A stretch of DNA of 10,598 bases from Candidatus Limnocylindrales bacterium (GCA_031292335.1 JARLHH010000053.1:1-10598), one strand, 5' to 3'. Shown: positions 1 through 6,055, counted from the stretch's first letter. Made by a program: numbers and translations. Notes: generated by a model not told the origin, from the letters alone.

Positions 1-2
1 CG

Positions 3-443
3 AGCTTCCGGACCTGGGTCTTCCGGATCGCGGCCAACCGGGCCAGGACGCAGGGCGGGCGCGAACGCCGCGACATCCCGCTGTCGGCACTGCTCGATCC
101 GGCGGACGACCCAGGCGGACCGGCCCTGGATCCCGAGCGCTTCCTGGCGCCGGGCGATGAATGGGCGGGTGGCTGGGCGGTTCCGCCCCATCGCTGGGCG
201 CCGGACGCGGAGGCGCAGCTTGTCGCGGGGGAGACGCGGGCGCTGATCCAGGATGCGCTCGACGAGCTCAGCCCGGCGCAGCGGATCGTGATGACGCTGC
301 GAGACATCGACGGCTGGAGCTCGGAGGAGGTCTGTGCGGCGCTCGAGCTCACGCCGGGAAACCAGCGGGTCCTGCTCCACCGCGCCCGCTCCCGCGTGCG
401 GGCCGTGCTGGAACGACACCTGGCGGCCACCGATCGTGCGTAA
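3..443 (+). CDS. ECF-type RNA polymerase sigma factor, 5' end outside the window
   Basis: This is the C-terminal 146 residues of an extracytoplasmic-function sigma-70 factor; the N-terminus lies left of the window. It opens with the end of region 2 (FRTWVFRIAANRART, close to the first residue). A Pro/Trp-rich linker follows, including DEWAGGWAVPPHRW. Region 4 then begins around residue 80: ALDELSPAQRIVMTLRDIDG, followed by the helix-turn-helix SSEEVCAALELTPGNQRV and LLHRARSRVRAVLE. Such factors direct RNA polymerase to a small stress regulon and are normally held inactive by a partner anti-sigma factor. The next gene, 31 nt downstream, encodes one, so the two probably form an operon. Family assignment is firm; the ECF subgroup and target promoters cannot be read from this fragment. 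Confidence 0.93.
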   Translation, partial: SFRTWVFRIAANRARTQGGRERRDIPLSALLDPADDPGGPALDPERFLAPGDEWAGGWAVPPHRWAPDAEAQLVAGETRALIQDALDELSPAQRIVMTLRDIDGWSSEEVCAALELTPGNQRVLLHRARSRVRAVLERHLAATDRA

Positions 444-474
444 CGGACGGCCACCGGATGGAGACAACCACGAG

Positions 475-792
475 ATGAGCAGCGACGGGACTGCCAGCCG
501 CGGATCGGAGGCCTCGCTCGGACGGCCCGATCCGGCAACGTGCGTCGGGGTTGTCGAGCTCGTGACCGAGTACCTCGAGGACGCGCTGGAGCCGGACGTC
601 CGGGCTCGCTTCGAAGCCCACCTCGACGACTGCGAGGAGTGCGAGGTCTACCTGGAGCAGATGCGGGCGACGATCGTCGCGGCGGGCAGGGTGGACGTCG
701 AGCACGTCCCGCCCGCGACGCTGGACCGCCTGGTGGCCGCCTACAGGGCGGCCATGCGAGCTCGAAGGAACCCGGGCGCCCACGGCGTGTAA
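475..792 (+). CDS. zf-HC2 zinc-finger anti-sigma factor
   Basis: A 105-residue soluble protein with a zinc-binding anti-sigma domain. Cys23 in ATCVGVVELVTEYLEDAL, then His49, Cys53 and Cys56 in AHLDDCEEC, give the Cys...His-x3-Cys-x2-Cys arrangement of the zf-HC2/ZAS family. There is no obvious transmembrane segment, so it should act in the cytoplasm as a direct inhibitor of the sigma factor encoded just upstream. The ATG at 475 is chosen because the product then begins shortly before the domain. A GGAG lies at 460-463, a somewhat long spacing. An in-frame reading from further upstream would run back through the sigma gene. Zinc-thiol switching by redox stress is known for some members; here it is only an inference from the Cys/His set. 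Confidence 0.9.
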   Translation: MSSDGTASRGSEASLGRPDPATCVGVVELVTEYLEDALEPDVRARFEAHLDDCEECEVYLEQMRATIVAAGRVDVEHVPPATLDRLVAAYRAAMRARRNPGAHGV

Positions 793-825
793 CGCGGCAG
801 GCGGCCCCGAGACCGATCCAGCGCT

Positions 826-844
826 GGCAGACGGACGTTCTGCC
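826..844 (+). other. Small hairpin between the anti-sigma gene and the GQ-repeat gene
   Basis: GGCAGA at 826-831 and TCTGCC at 839-844 form a 6-bp perfect stem around a 7-nt loop, about 34 nt after the anti-sigma stop. No T-run follows, so it is a weak candidate for partial termination or RNA processing between the two genes. Confidence 0.25.
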
Positions 845-863
845 GCGATCCCAGGGGGCCACG

Positions 864-1079
864 ATGACCGACCAGCGACCCGACCACGGCCACTTCAGCG
901 ACGGACAGGCGACGCTCCCGCACGACTCCGCGGACGAGCAGGCCGGCGACTTCAGCGAAGGCCAGGAGCGGATGCACCCCGACAAGACACACCCGGGCAG
1001 CTTCGCCCACGGGCAGGAAGGTGAGCACGGCGACGACGGCACGCCCGGCACGTTCGCCGACGGGCAGCGCTCCGCCTGA
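864..1079 (+). CDS. Small acidic protein with four G-x-F-x-x-G-Q repeats
   Basis: A 71-residue protein of unknown function, preceded by a strong AGGGGG ribosome-binding site at 853-858 with a 5-nt spacer. It is hydrophilic and rich in Asp, Glu, Gly, His and Gln. It has no hydrophobic core, signal peptide or membrane segment, so it is probably disordered. Four repeats dominate it: GHFSDGQ (residues 9-15), GDFSEGQ (28-34), GSFAHGQ (45-51) and GTFADGQ (62-68), at spacings of 19, 17 and 17 residues. The gap of 71 nt after the anti-sigma gene and the same orientation suggest co-transcription or control by the same sigma factor, and a terminator-like hairpin follows. The regular repeats and good ribosome-binding site make it very likely a real gene. 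A stress-related or ligand-binding role would be speculation. Confidence 0.82.
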   Translation: MTDQRPDHGHFSDGQATLPHDSADEQAGDFSEGQERMHPDKTHPGSFAHGQEGEHGDDGTPGTFADGQRSA

Positions 1080-1406
1080 TCACGAACCCGGGGGATCACG
1101 GCCCGCGCTCGAAGGAGCGCGGGCCGCACGATTCCCGGCAGCCGCGACACCCGGCGCGGGGACCGATCGGATCGGTGCCTCCAGCGCACAGACGCGGCAC
1201 GGGTGTACGTTGGACGCACGCTCCGACTCCGAAGAGCCGGATCGGGGGCTTGGGCGAGCCCGCCGGGGGCGTGGGACTGCCCGATCGGCGGGGACACGGT
1301 CGGCTTCGTGCGCGGGATGGAGAATCCTGACGCAAAGGGCGCTCGAGATTCCCGTGGACGTCCTGATCGTGCGTTTGGCGCACGGCTCCCCCCGCGGAGG
1401 CAACCG
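1080..1406. other. Intergenic region before the methyltransferase gene
   Basis: No gene is supported here. Open frames through the region have mixed third-position bases, unlike the nearly all G/C third positions of the flanking genes. The region holds the 1099-1126 hairpin and, close to the methyltransferase, a smaller dyad: CGTGCG at 1368-1373 and CGCACG at 1379-1384 around a 5-nt loop, 12 nt before the Shine-Dalgarno. That dyad could be an operator or an mRNA hairpin. No convincing -35/-10 pair was found. Confidence 0.5.
1099..1126 (+). terminator. Strong 12-bp hairpin, probable transcription terminator
   Basis: CGGCCCGCGCTC at 1099-1110 is the exact reverse complement of 1115-1126, with a GAAG loop, giving a 12-bp perfect G+C-rich stem 20 nt after the stop of the GQ-repeat gene. 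There is no downstream T-run, as is common for terminator-like hairpins in very high-GC genomes. It probably ends the sigma/anti-sigma/GQ-repeat unit. Confidence 0.6.
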
Positions 1407-2006
1407 GTGGTCGGGTTCTTTGACAACGCGTACCGGGACGGCGGTGTCCCCACCTGGGACATCGGGCGGCCGCAGGGCGCGCTCGTCCGGCTCGCCGCGA
1501 GCGGCCTGATCGTCGGAGACGTGCTCGACGCCGGGTGCGGGACAGGCGAGAACGCGCTCCATCTCGCGGCGCTGGGGCACGCGGTGGTCGGCGTGGACTT
1601 CGCCGCCGCCGCGATCGAGCGGGCGATGGCGAAGGCTGCGGACCGTGGCCTCCCCGCCGAGTTCCTCGTGGCCGATGCGCTGGACCTCGCGGCGCTTGAC
1701 CGGGCGTTCGACACGGCCATCGACGTCGGCCTCTTCCACACCCTGGGCGACGCCGAGCGGGTGCGCTACGTCGCCGGCCTCGCGGCGGCGCTCCGGCCGG
1801 GGGGCCAGGTCTTCCTGCTCTGCTGGAGCGACCGCAACCCGTTCGGGCGCGGCCCCCGACGGATCTCGCGCAGGGAGATTCGCGCCGCCTTCCGCGACGG
1901 CTGGGTCGTCGAGGCGATCGACCCCGAGTGGCTGGATTCGCGCCTCCCAGAGGGCCGAATCCACGCCTGGCTGGCGCGCATCGCCCGCGCCGGGGCCGCG
2001 GGCTGA
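1407..2006 (+). CDS. Class I SAM-dependent methyltransferase
   Basis: A 199-residue soluble methyltransferase. The N-terminus FFDNAYRDGGVPTWDIGRPQ is typical of a group of small bacterial methyltransferases in which the Trp-Asp-Ile-Gly-Arg segment precedes the Rossmann fold. SAM-binding motif I is VLDAGCGTGENALHLAALG (about residues 35-53). An acidic residue ends strand 2 in VVGVDFAAAAIERA, followed by FLVADALDLAALD and the motif FDTAIDVGLFHTLGD. The GTG at 1407 is chosen because GGAGG at 1396-1400 sits 6 nt upstream and because the longer open frame above it lacks coding-like third positions. The substrate cannot be told from sequence; relatives are annotated variously as thiopurine, tellurite-resistance or generic methyltransferases. 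It stands alone and is not obviously tied to the cysteine genes downstream. Confidence 0.9.
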   Translation: MVGFFDNAYRDGGVPTWDIGRPQGALVRLAASGLIVGDVLDAGCGTGENALHLAALGHAVVGVDFAAAAIERAMAKAADRGLPAEFLVADALDLAALDRAFDTAIDVGLFHTLGDAERVRYVAGLAAALRPGGQVFLLCWSDRNPFGRGPRRISRREIRAAFRDGWVVEAIDPEWLDSRLPEGRIHAWLARIARAGAAG

Positions 2007-2073
2007 CGCGGGTCGCGGGCGAGGCGTGAGCTGGCGCCGATTGCCCGCCGTGGCACGCTTGCGGCAGGCCGGG

Positions 2074-2079
2074 TATCCT
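2074..2079 (+). promoter_or_regulatory. -10 box of a likely leaderless promoter for the cysE leader
   Basis: TATCCT fits TANNNT and ends 6 nt before the GTG at 2086. Transcription would therefore begin at or next to the start codon, giving a leaderless mRNA. The position 17 bp upstream (TGGCAC, 2051-2056) is a poor -35 match, which is common in high-GC bacteria whose -10 element dominates. The link to the Cys-rich leader is inferred from spacing. Confidence 0.5.
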
Positions 2080-2085
2080 CGGCCC

Positions 2086-2172
2086 GTGAGCCATCGCGTA
2101 CCGCAGATCGGATGCCGCTGCTCCTGTCGCCGGCGAGCCCCGGCCCAGGGTGCGCGCGCGATCTGCTGCTGA
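2086..2172 (+). CDS. Cys-rich leader peptide, putative cysteine-sensing attenuator ORF
   Basis: A 28-codon GTG-initiated ORF upstream of cysE. Five codons specify Cys: those at 2113, 2119 and 2125 (in IGCRCSC) and the pair at 2164 and 2167 immediately before the TGA (AICC-stop). The middle is Arg- and Ala-rich. Five Cys in 28 residues is far above what bacterial proteins carry. The position directly ahead of the cysteine genes points to a regulatory leader whose translation stalls when charged Cys-tRNA is scarce. Poly-Cys leaderless short ORFs acting as cysteine-responsive attenuators are known in mycobacteria. There is no Shine-Dalgarno, but TATCCT ends 6 nt before the GTG, consistent with leaderless translation. 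The peptide itself probably has no function. Main doubt: the frame is open further upstream, so the exact start is inferred. Confidence 0.65.
   Translation: MSHRVPQIGCRCSCRRRAPAQGARAICC
2103..2166 (+). promoter_or_regulatory. Perfect 8-bp long-range stem inside the leader ORF
   Basis: GCAGATCG at 2103-2110 is the exact reverse complement of CGATCTGC at 2159-2166, and the 3' arm covers the first Cys codon of the terminal pair. A smaller stem, GCCGG 2129-2133 with CCGGC 2140-2144, nests inside. Translating ribosomes would open it. Its overlap with the terminal Cys codons suggests it may help time or hold the ribosome there. Confidence 0.35.
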
Positions 2173-2258
2173 CCGCCGGACACCCACCGGGACTCGCGAC
2201 CCCTTCCGCCTAGGAGCGGCGAACGCCGTCGCTCGCCGCGATCGCCTTTCCGGAGGTC
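2171..2258 (+). promoter_or_regulatory. Predicted Shine-Dalgarno-sequestering structure in the cysE 5' region
   Basis: Positions 2171-2180 (GACCGCCGGA, starting inside the leader stop codon) can pair with 2249-2258 (TCCGGAGGTC) at 9 of 10 positions, with one G-A mismatch. The 3' arm contains the whole GGAGGT Shine-Dalgarno. A 7-bp hairpin (GCGGCGA 2216-2222 with TCGCCGC 2233-2239) is nested between the arms. A ribosome paused on the Cys codons at 2164-2169 would physically cover 2171-2180, release the Shine-Dalgarno and allow cysE translation. A ribosome that terminates and leaves would let the helix form. The pairing is seen in the sequence; the switching is inferred. A transcription-terminating version is less likely because no real T-run follows the hairpin. 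Confidence 0.5.
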
Positions 2259-2289
2259 CCCGTCCGTGCGCCGCACCCCTGCACCATGA
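2252..2289 (+). promoter_or_regulatory. Shine-Dalgarno plus 7-codon minicistron coupled to the cysE start
   Basis: GGAGGT at 2252-2257 is the only good ribosome-binding site before cysE, yet it is 28 nt from the cysE ATG, too far for direct use. It is 8 nt from a GTG at 2266 that opens a 7-codon frame (MRRTPAP) ending in TGA at 2287-2289. That stop overlaps the cysE ATG at 2286-2288 as ATGA. Ribosomes terminating there could restart on cysE, so entry at this site would control cysE. The cysE frame cannot start further upstream because of an in-frame TAG at 2211 and no start codon after it. Confidence 0.5.
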
Positions 2290-3134
2290 GCCAGCTCCAC
2301 GACCAAGCCCACGCCTTCGCCGCGCTGCTCGCCGAGGAGCGACTGGGAAGCGACCGCGGATTCCCGCTCAAGCGCGACGTCGCCGTCTTCGTCGACGAGC
2401 TGCTGGGAATCCTGTTCGGCCAGCTCTCGGAGGGCGCGGCCGGCACCGCGGACGAGCTGCAGGCCCGGCTCACGCTCGCGATTCGCGACCTGCGCCATCT
2501 CGTGCTGCCGCTCGCCAGGCCGGGCGAGGCGGACCGGATCGTCGACGCGTTCAACGCCGCCCTCCCGAGCATCCACGATCGACTCGAGCAGGATGCGCGG
2601 GCGATCACGGAGGGCGACCCGGCCGCGGAAAGCCACGACGAGGTCATCTCGGCCTACCCGGGATTCCTCGCGATCGCCATCCACCGGCTCGCCCACGAGC
2701 TGTGCGTCCTGGGGGTTCCGATCCTCCCGCGACTCCTGGCCGAGGTGGCTCACACGCGGACCGGGATCGACATCCACCCGTGCGCCACGATCGGCCGCTC
2801 GTTCTGCATCGATCACGGGACCGGGATCGTGATCGGCGAGACGGCGCTGATCGGCAACGACGTCAAGCTCTACCAGGGCGTCACGCTCGGCGCGCTTTCC
2901 GTGGCGAAGGGCGCCGCCGGCACCAAGCGCCACCCGACCATCGAGGATCGGGTCGTGATCTACGCGAACGCCACGGTCCTCGGCGGCGACACCGTCGTGG
3001 GCCACGACAGCGTCGTCGGCGGGAACGTCTTCCTGACCGCCAGCCTGCCGCCCGATTCCGTCGTCTACCAGACCAGCCAGGTCCGGGTCCGTCGCGTCCG
3101 CGACGGGTTCGACGACTCCGATTTCGTCATCTGA
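2286..3134 (+). CDS. cysE: Serine O-acetyltransferase (CysE/EpsC type)
   Basis: A 282-residue cytoplasmic enzyme that transfers acetyl from acetyl-CoA to L-serine, giving O-acetylserine for cysteine synthesis. An alpha-helical N-terminal domain runs to about residue 155 and includes YPGFLAIAIHRLAHEL (124-139). A left-handed beta-helix of hexapeptide repeats follows, with DIHPCATIG (162-170), DHGTGIVIGETALIG (176-190), KRHPTIED (214-221) and VFLTASLPPDSVV. Asp162 and His177 match the catalytic Asp/His of the family. The protein ends in DFVI, and a C-terminal Ile is what inserts into the CysK active site in the cysteine synthase complex. The ATG at 2286 is forced by an upstream in-frame stop and lacks its own nearby Shine-Dalgarno. 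cysK follows after 14 nt. Confidence 0.96.
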   Translation: MSQLHDQAHAFAALLAEERLGSDRGFPLKRDVAVFVDELLGILFGQLSEGAAGTADELQARLTLAIRDLRHLVLPLARPGEADRIVDAFNAALPSIHDRLEQDARAITEGDPAAESHDEVISAYPGFLAIAIHRLAHELCVLGVPILPRLLAEVAHTRTGIDIHPCATIGRSFCIDHGTGIVIGETALIGNDVKLYQGVTLGALSVAKGAAGTKRHPTIEDRVVIYANATVLGGDTVVGHDSVVGGNVFLTASLPPDSVVYQTSQVRVRRVRDGFDDSDFVI

Positions 3135-3148
3135 AGGGAGCGCGTTCC

Positions 3149-4063
3149 ATGAAGGCCGACACCATCCTCGCCACCATCGGCGAGACGCCGCACGTCCGGA
3201 TCAACCGCCTGTTCGACCCCCGCGTGGAGGTCTGGGCGAAGCTCGAGCGGGCCAACCCGGGCGGGAGCATCAAGGACCGCATCGCGCTGTCGATGGTCCA
3301 GGACGCCGAGGCGCGAGGGATCCTGCACCCGGGCTCGGTGGTCGTGGAGCCCACCTCGGGCAACACCGGGATCGGTCTGGCCCTGGTCTGCGCGGTCAAG
3401 GGCTACCGGCTGATCCTGTGCATGCCGGAGTCGTTCTCGATCGAGCGGCGCAAGCTCATGACGGGCTACGGGGCAGAGCTGGAGCTGACGCCGCGCGAGC
3501 TCGGCATGAAAGGCGCAATCGCCCGCGCGAACGAGCTGGCGGCCGAGATCCCCGGGTCCTGGATCCCCATGCAGTTCGACAACCCGGCCAACGTCGAGGC
3601 GCACCGTCGCACGACCGCGGCGGAGATCGCGCGCGACTTCCCGGAGGGCGTGGACTACCTCGTGACCGGCGTCGGAACCGGCGGCCACATCACCGGGTGC
3701 GCCGAGGTGCTCAAGCCGCTCTGGCCGAAGCTCCGCGTGTACGCGGTGGAGCCGACCCTCTCGCCCGTGCTCTCGGGCGGCACCCACAGCCCGCACCCGA
3801 TCCAGGGGATCGGCGCCGGCTTCATCCCGGGCGTGATGCGGCCCGAGCTGCTCGACGGCATCCTCCAGGTCGCACCGGAGGACGCCATGAGCTACGCGCG
3901 CCGCGCCGCCCGTGAGGAGGGCCTGCTCATCGGCGTGTCGTCGGGCGCCTCGCTGGCGGCCGTGGCGCAGCTCCTGCCACAGGTGCCTGACGGGGCCCGG
4001 ATCCTGACCTTCTCGTATGACACGGGGGAACGCTACCTGTCGGTGGACGCGCTCTGGGGCTGA
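3149..4063 (+). CDS. cysK: Cysteine synthase (O-acetylserine sulfhydrylase, PLP-dependent)
   Basis: A 304-residue fold-type II PLP enzyme that converts O-acetylserine and sulfide to L-cysteine and acetate. Lys42 in NPGGSIKDRIA should form the Schiff base with PLP. PTSGNTGIGLA (68-78) is the substrate-binding Asn loop, GVGTGGHITG holds the PLP phosphate, and GIGAGFIP and GVSSGAS are the usual later motifs. Length and motifs match CysK/CysM; CysK is preferred because an adjacent cysE encodes the C-terminal Ile needed for the bienzyme complex. The ATG at 3149 has AAGGGAG (3134-3140) 8 nt upstream, overlapping the cysE stop, so the two genes are clearly one transcript and would share any control exerted by the Cys-rich leader. 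Confidence 0.96.
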   Translation: MKADTILATIGETPHVRINRLFDPRVEVWAKLERANPGGSIKDRIALSMVQDAEARGILHPGSVVVEPTSGNTGIGLALVCAVKGYRLILCMPESFSIERRKLMTGYGAELELTPRELGMKGAIARANELAAEIPGSWIPMQFDNPANVEAHRRTTAAEIARDFPEGVDYLVTGVGTGGHITGCAEVLKPLWPKLRVYAVEPTLSPVLSGGTHSPHPIQGIGAGFIPGVMRPELLDGILQVAPEDAMSYARRAAREEGLLIGVSSGASLAAVAQLLPQVPDGARILTFSYDTGERYLSVDALWG

Positions 4064-4065
4064 TC

Positions 4066-4101
4066 CCGCGCGGGGCCGGACGCACCCGGCGCGCGACGCG
4101 G
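4066..4101. terminator. Possible bidirectional terminator between cysK and the SulP gene
   Basis: The 38-nt gap between the two convergent stop codons can fold as nested stems: CCGCG 4066-4070 with CGCGG 4097-4101, and GCCGG 4075-4079 with CCGGC 4086-4090. The stems are short and no T-run is present on either strand, so support is limited to position and symmetry. Confidence 0.3.
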
Positions 4102-5898
4102 TCAGCGCGGAGGAGCCCCGGGCGTGCCGGCCTCCTCTTCCCAGTCCGTCCACGGGACGGGATGCCCGAACAGGTACGCCCTGACCGCCGTCCCCACCGT
4201 GGGGTGGAAGGCCGCGTCGCCCAGCCGTGCGTAGATCCCGTAGCCCTTGAGGCGGTCCTTGACCGTGCCCTTGAGCTGGGCGAAGTGGAGCTCCACTCCC
4301 TCGTGCGCCAGGTCCGTGATCAGCGCGTCGAGGGCGTCGGCGGCCGTCGTGTCGATGTCGGTCACCGGCTCCGCCGAGACGACGAGCCAGCGGACGGGGG
4401 GATCGGCGCGGCGGACGACCGCGCGTGCCCGGTCGCGGAAGACGTCCGCGTTCGCGAAGAAGAGCGGCGCGTCCCAGCGGTAGAGCAGGAGACCCGGCAC
4501 CTGGCGCGCATCCGGGTGCCGGGAGACATCGTGGTAGCCCTTGTAGTTGGCGACGCGGCCCAGCACCGCGTCGTGGGGCCGCCAGGCAAGCCGGATGAAG
4601 TTGATGAACGACAGGCCAACGGCGATCCCGATCCCGGGGAGGACGCCGAACACCGCCACGCCCAGGAAGCTGACGATCGACAGCCCGAACTCCGACCGGC
4701 GGAGACGGAGCAGGCGGCGCACACCGTCGACGTCGAACAGGCTCAGGGCCGCCGTGATGACGATCGCGGCGAGGGCCGCCGACGGCAGGTTCGCCAGGAG
4801 GCCGGGAACCGCGACGAGCAGGACCACGACGACGCCGGCACCCACCAGGCCCGTCACCTGGGACCTGGCGCCGGCCGTTTCCGCGACGGGCGTCCGCGTG
4901 GCGCTGCTGCTGATCGGGAAGCCGCCGAGAAGCCCCGAGGCGATGTTGGAGACGCCCAGCGCGGCCAGCTCCTGGTCCGGGTCCACCGACTCCCCGCGGC
5001 GGGCGTTGAACGTGCGGGAGTTCACGCTCGTGTCGGTGAACGCGAGGAGGGCAATGCCGAGCGCTCCCGGGGCGAGCGCCGTCAGGTCGGCGAGGCTGAC
5101 GGCCGGGATTCCCGCCGCCGCGAAGCCGCGCGGGACCTCGCCGACCACCGCGACCTGGCCCGCGAGCCCGAATACGGTCACGCAAAGGGTGGCCAGGACG
5201 ACGGCAACGAGGACGCTCGGGAGGCGGGGTGAGACACGACGGACGCCGAGGATGACCGCGAGCGAGCCCGCGCCGACCACCAGCGCGACCGGCACCACGC
5301 TGCCGCCGGCAACCCCCTGGGCAATGCCGATCGACTCCCCGAGAAAGTCGGACGAGGAGACCGAGAAGCCCAGCAGCTTGGGGACCTGGCTCACGATCAC
5401 GGTCAGGGCGATCCCGTTCATGTACCCGACCCGAACCGGGCGCGAGAGCAGGTCGGTGAGGAAGCCGAGCCGGGCCGCCGCGGCGGCGACGCAGATCACG
5501 CCCACCATCAGGGCGAGCGCCGCCGCAAGCGCGACGGAGCGCCCGGAATCGCCACCGGCGAGCGGGATGATCGTGGCCGCCATCGGGGCGATGAGCGCCG
5601 AATCCGGCCCCATGACCAGGACGCGGGACGGCCCGACCAGGAAGTACGCCACGAGCGGCCCGACCGTCGCGTACAGGCCGGTGATCGCCGGCAGCCCGGC
5701 GGCCTGCGCGTAGCCCATCGCCACCGGCACCATGATCGTGGACAGCACGATCCCGGCCACCAGGTCGGCGCGGAACGCCGACGGTCCGTACCCCCGCAAC
5801 GCGGCCAGGATCGGGAGCCAGTGCCCGATGCCGCGCCGCGGGGCGCGCGGCGGCAGGGTCTCCGGCGGCGAGCCGAACTCGGACGGTTCGACGGACAC
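4102..5898 (-). CDS. SulP-family anion (probable sulfate) transporter with STAS domain
   Basis: A membrane protein of about 598 residues. After a 25-residue N-terminus, HWLPILAALRGYG leads into the transporter core beginning FRADLVAGIVLSTIMVPVAMGYA. Multiple hydrophobic spans follow, with family motifs such as GLYATVGPLVAYFLVG, and the conserved segment GLLGGFPISSSATRTPVAET. A cytoplasmic STAS domain occupies roughly residues 455-580, with DIDTTAADALDAL starting at 514. SulP proteins move sulfate, bicarbonate or related anions. Convergent cysE-cysK suggests sulfate, but no sulfate-reduction genes are in view. The GTG at 5898 is chosen for the purine-rich GGGGAGGAC just before it, although that Shine-Dalgarno is close. 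ATG codons at 5958 and 5961 in the same frame are real alternatives. Confidence 0.93.
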   Translation of the reverse strand: MSVEPSEFGSPPETLPPRAPRRGIGHWLPILAALRGYGPSAFRADLVAGIVLSTIMVPVAMGYAQAAGLPAITGLYATVGPLVAYFLVGPSRVLVMGPDSALIAPMAATIIPLAGGDSGRSVALAAALALMVGVICVAAAAARLGFLTDLLSRPVRVGYMNGIALTVIVSQVPKLLGFSVSSSDFLGESIGIAQGVAGGSVVPVALVVGAGSLAVILGVRRVSPRLPSVLVAVVLATLCVTVFGLAGQVAVVGEVPRGFAAAGIPAVSLADLTALAPGALGIALLAFTDTSVNSRTFNARRGESVDPDQELAALGVSNIASGLLGGFPISSSATRTPVAETAGARSQVTGLVGAGVVVVLLVAVPGLLANLPSAALAAIVITAALSLFDVDGVRRLLRLRRSEFGLSIVSFLGVAVFGVLPGIGIAVGLSFINFIRLAWRPHDAVLGRVANYKGYHDVSRHPDARQVPGLLLYRWDAPLFFANADVFRDRARAVVRRADPPVRWLVVSAEPVTDIDTTAADALDALITDLAHEGVELHFAQLKGTVKDRLKGYGIYARLGDAAFHPTVGTAVRAYLFGHPVPWTDWEEEAGTPGAPPR

Positions 5899-6055
5899 GT
5901 CCTCCCCACCCTCGAACCGCGGGCGCCGATCGGTCACAGCGCGCCGCGACGCGGCCATCATGCCGCACGCGAGGTCCGTCGCGAACGACGGGATTGCGCG
6001 ATGTCCTGCCGACCCCGAAGATGCCGAGCGTGACTGCCGCGCCCGCTCCATCGCC

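Noticed and set aside
1203..1406. N-terminal extension of the methyltransferase to a GTG at 1203
   Set aside because: Third-position bases in the extension are mixed, the residues look random, and a strong Shine-Dalgarno sits 6 nt before the GTG at 1407.
2051..2062. TGGCACG followed by TTGC, resembling a sigma-54 -24/-12 promoter before the Cys leader
   Set aside because: The two elements are three bases closer than sigma-54 requires, and no activator gene or site is visible. The TATCCT box fits the start better.
2173..2285. A riboswitch or T-box between the leader peptide and cysE
   Set aside because: Only about 113 nt are available. I see no T-box specifier loop or TGG-rich antiterminator bulge, and no S-box/SAM-type conserved core. 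The Cys codons and complementary arms explain the region better.
1080..3005. Long open frame on the minus strand opposite the methyltransferase and cysE
   Set aside because: It is a low-complexity Arg/Ala/Gly/Asp-rich reading opposite two genes with clear catalytic motifs. It is an effect of high G+C content, where stops are rare.
3065..5968. 967-codon minus-strand frame overlapping cysK and the SulP gene
   Set aside because: It covers conserved genes in the wrong frame, shows no recognisable domain, and is dominated by Arg, Gly and Pro.
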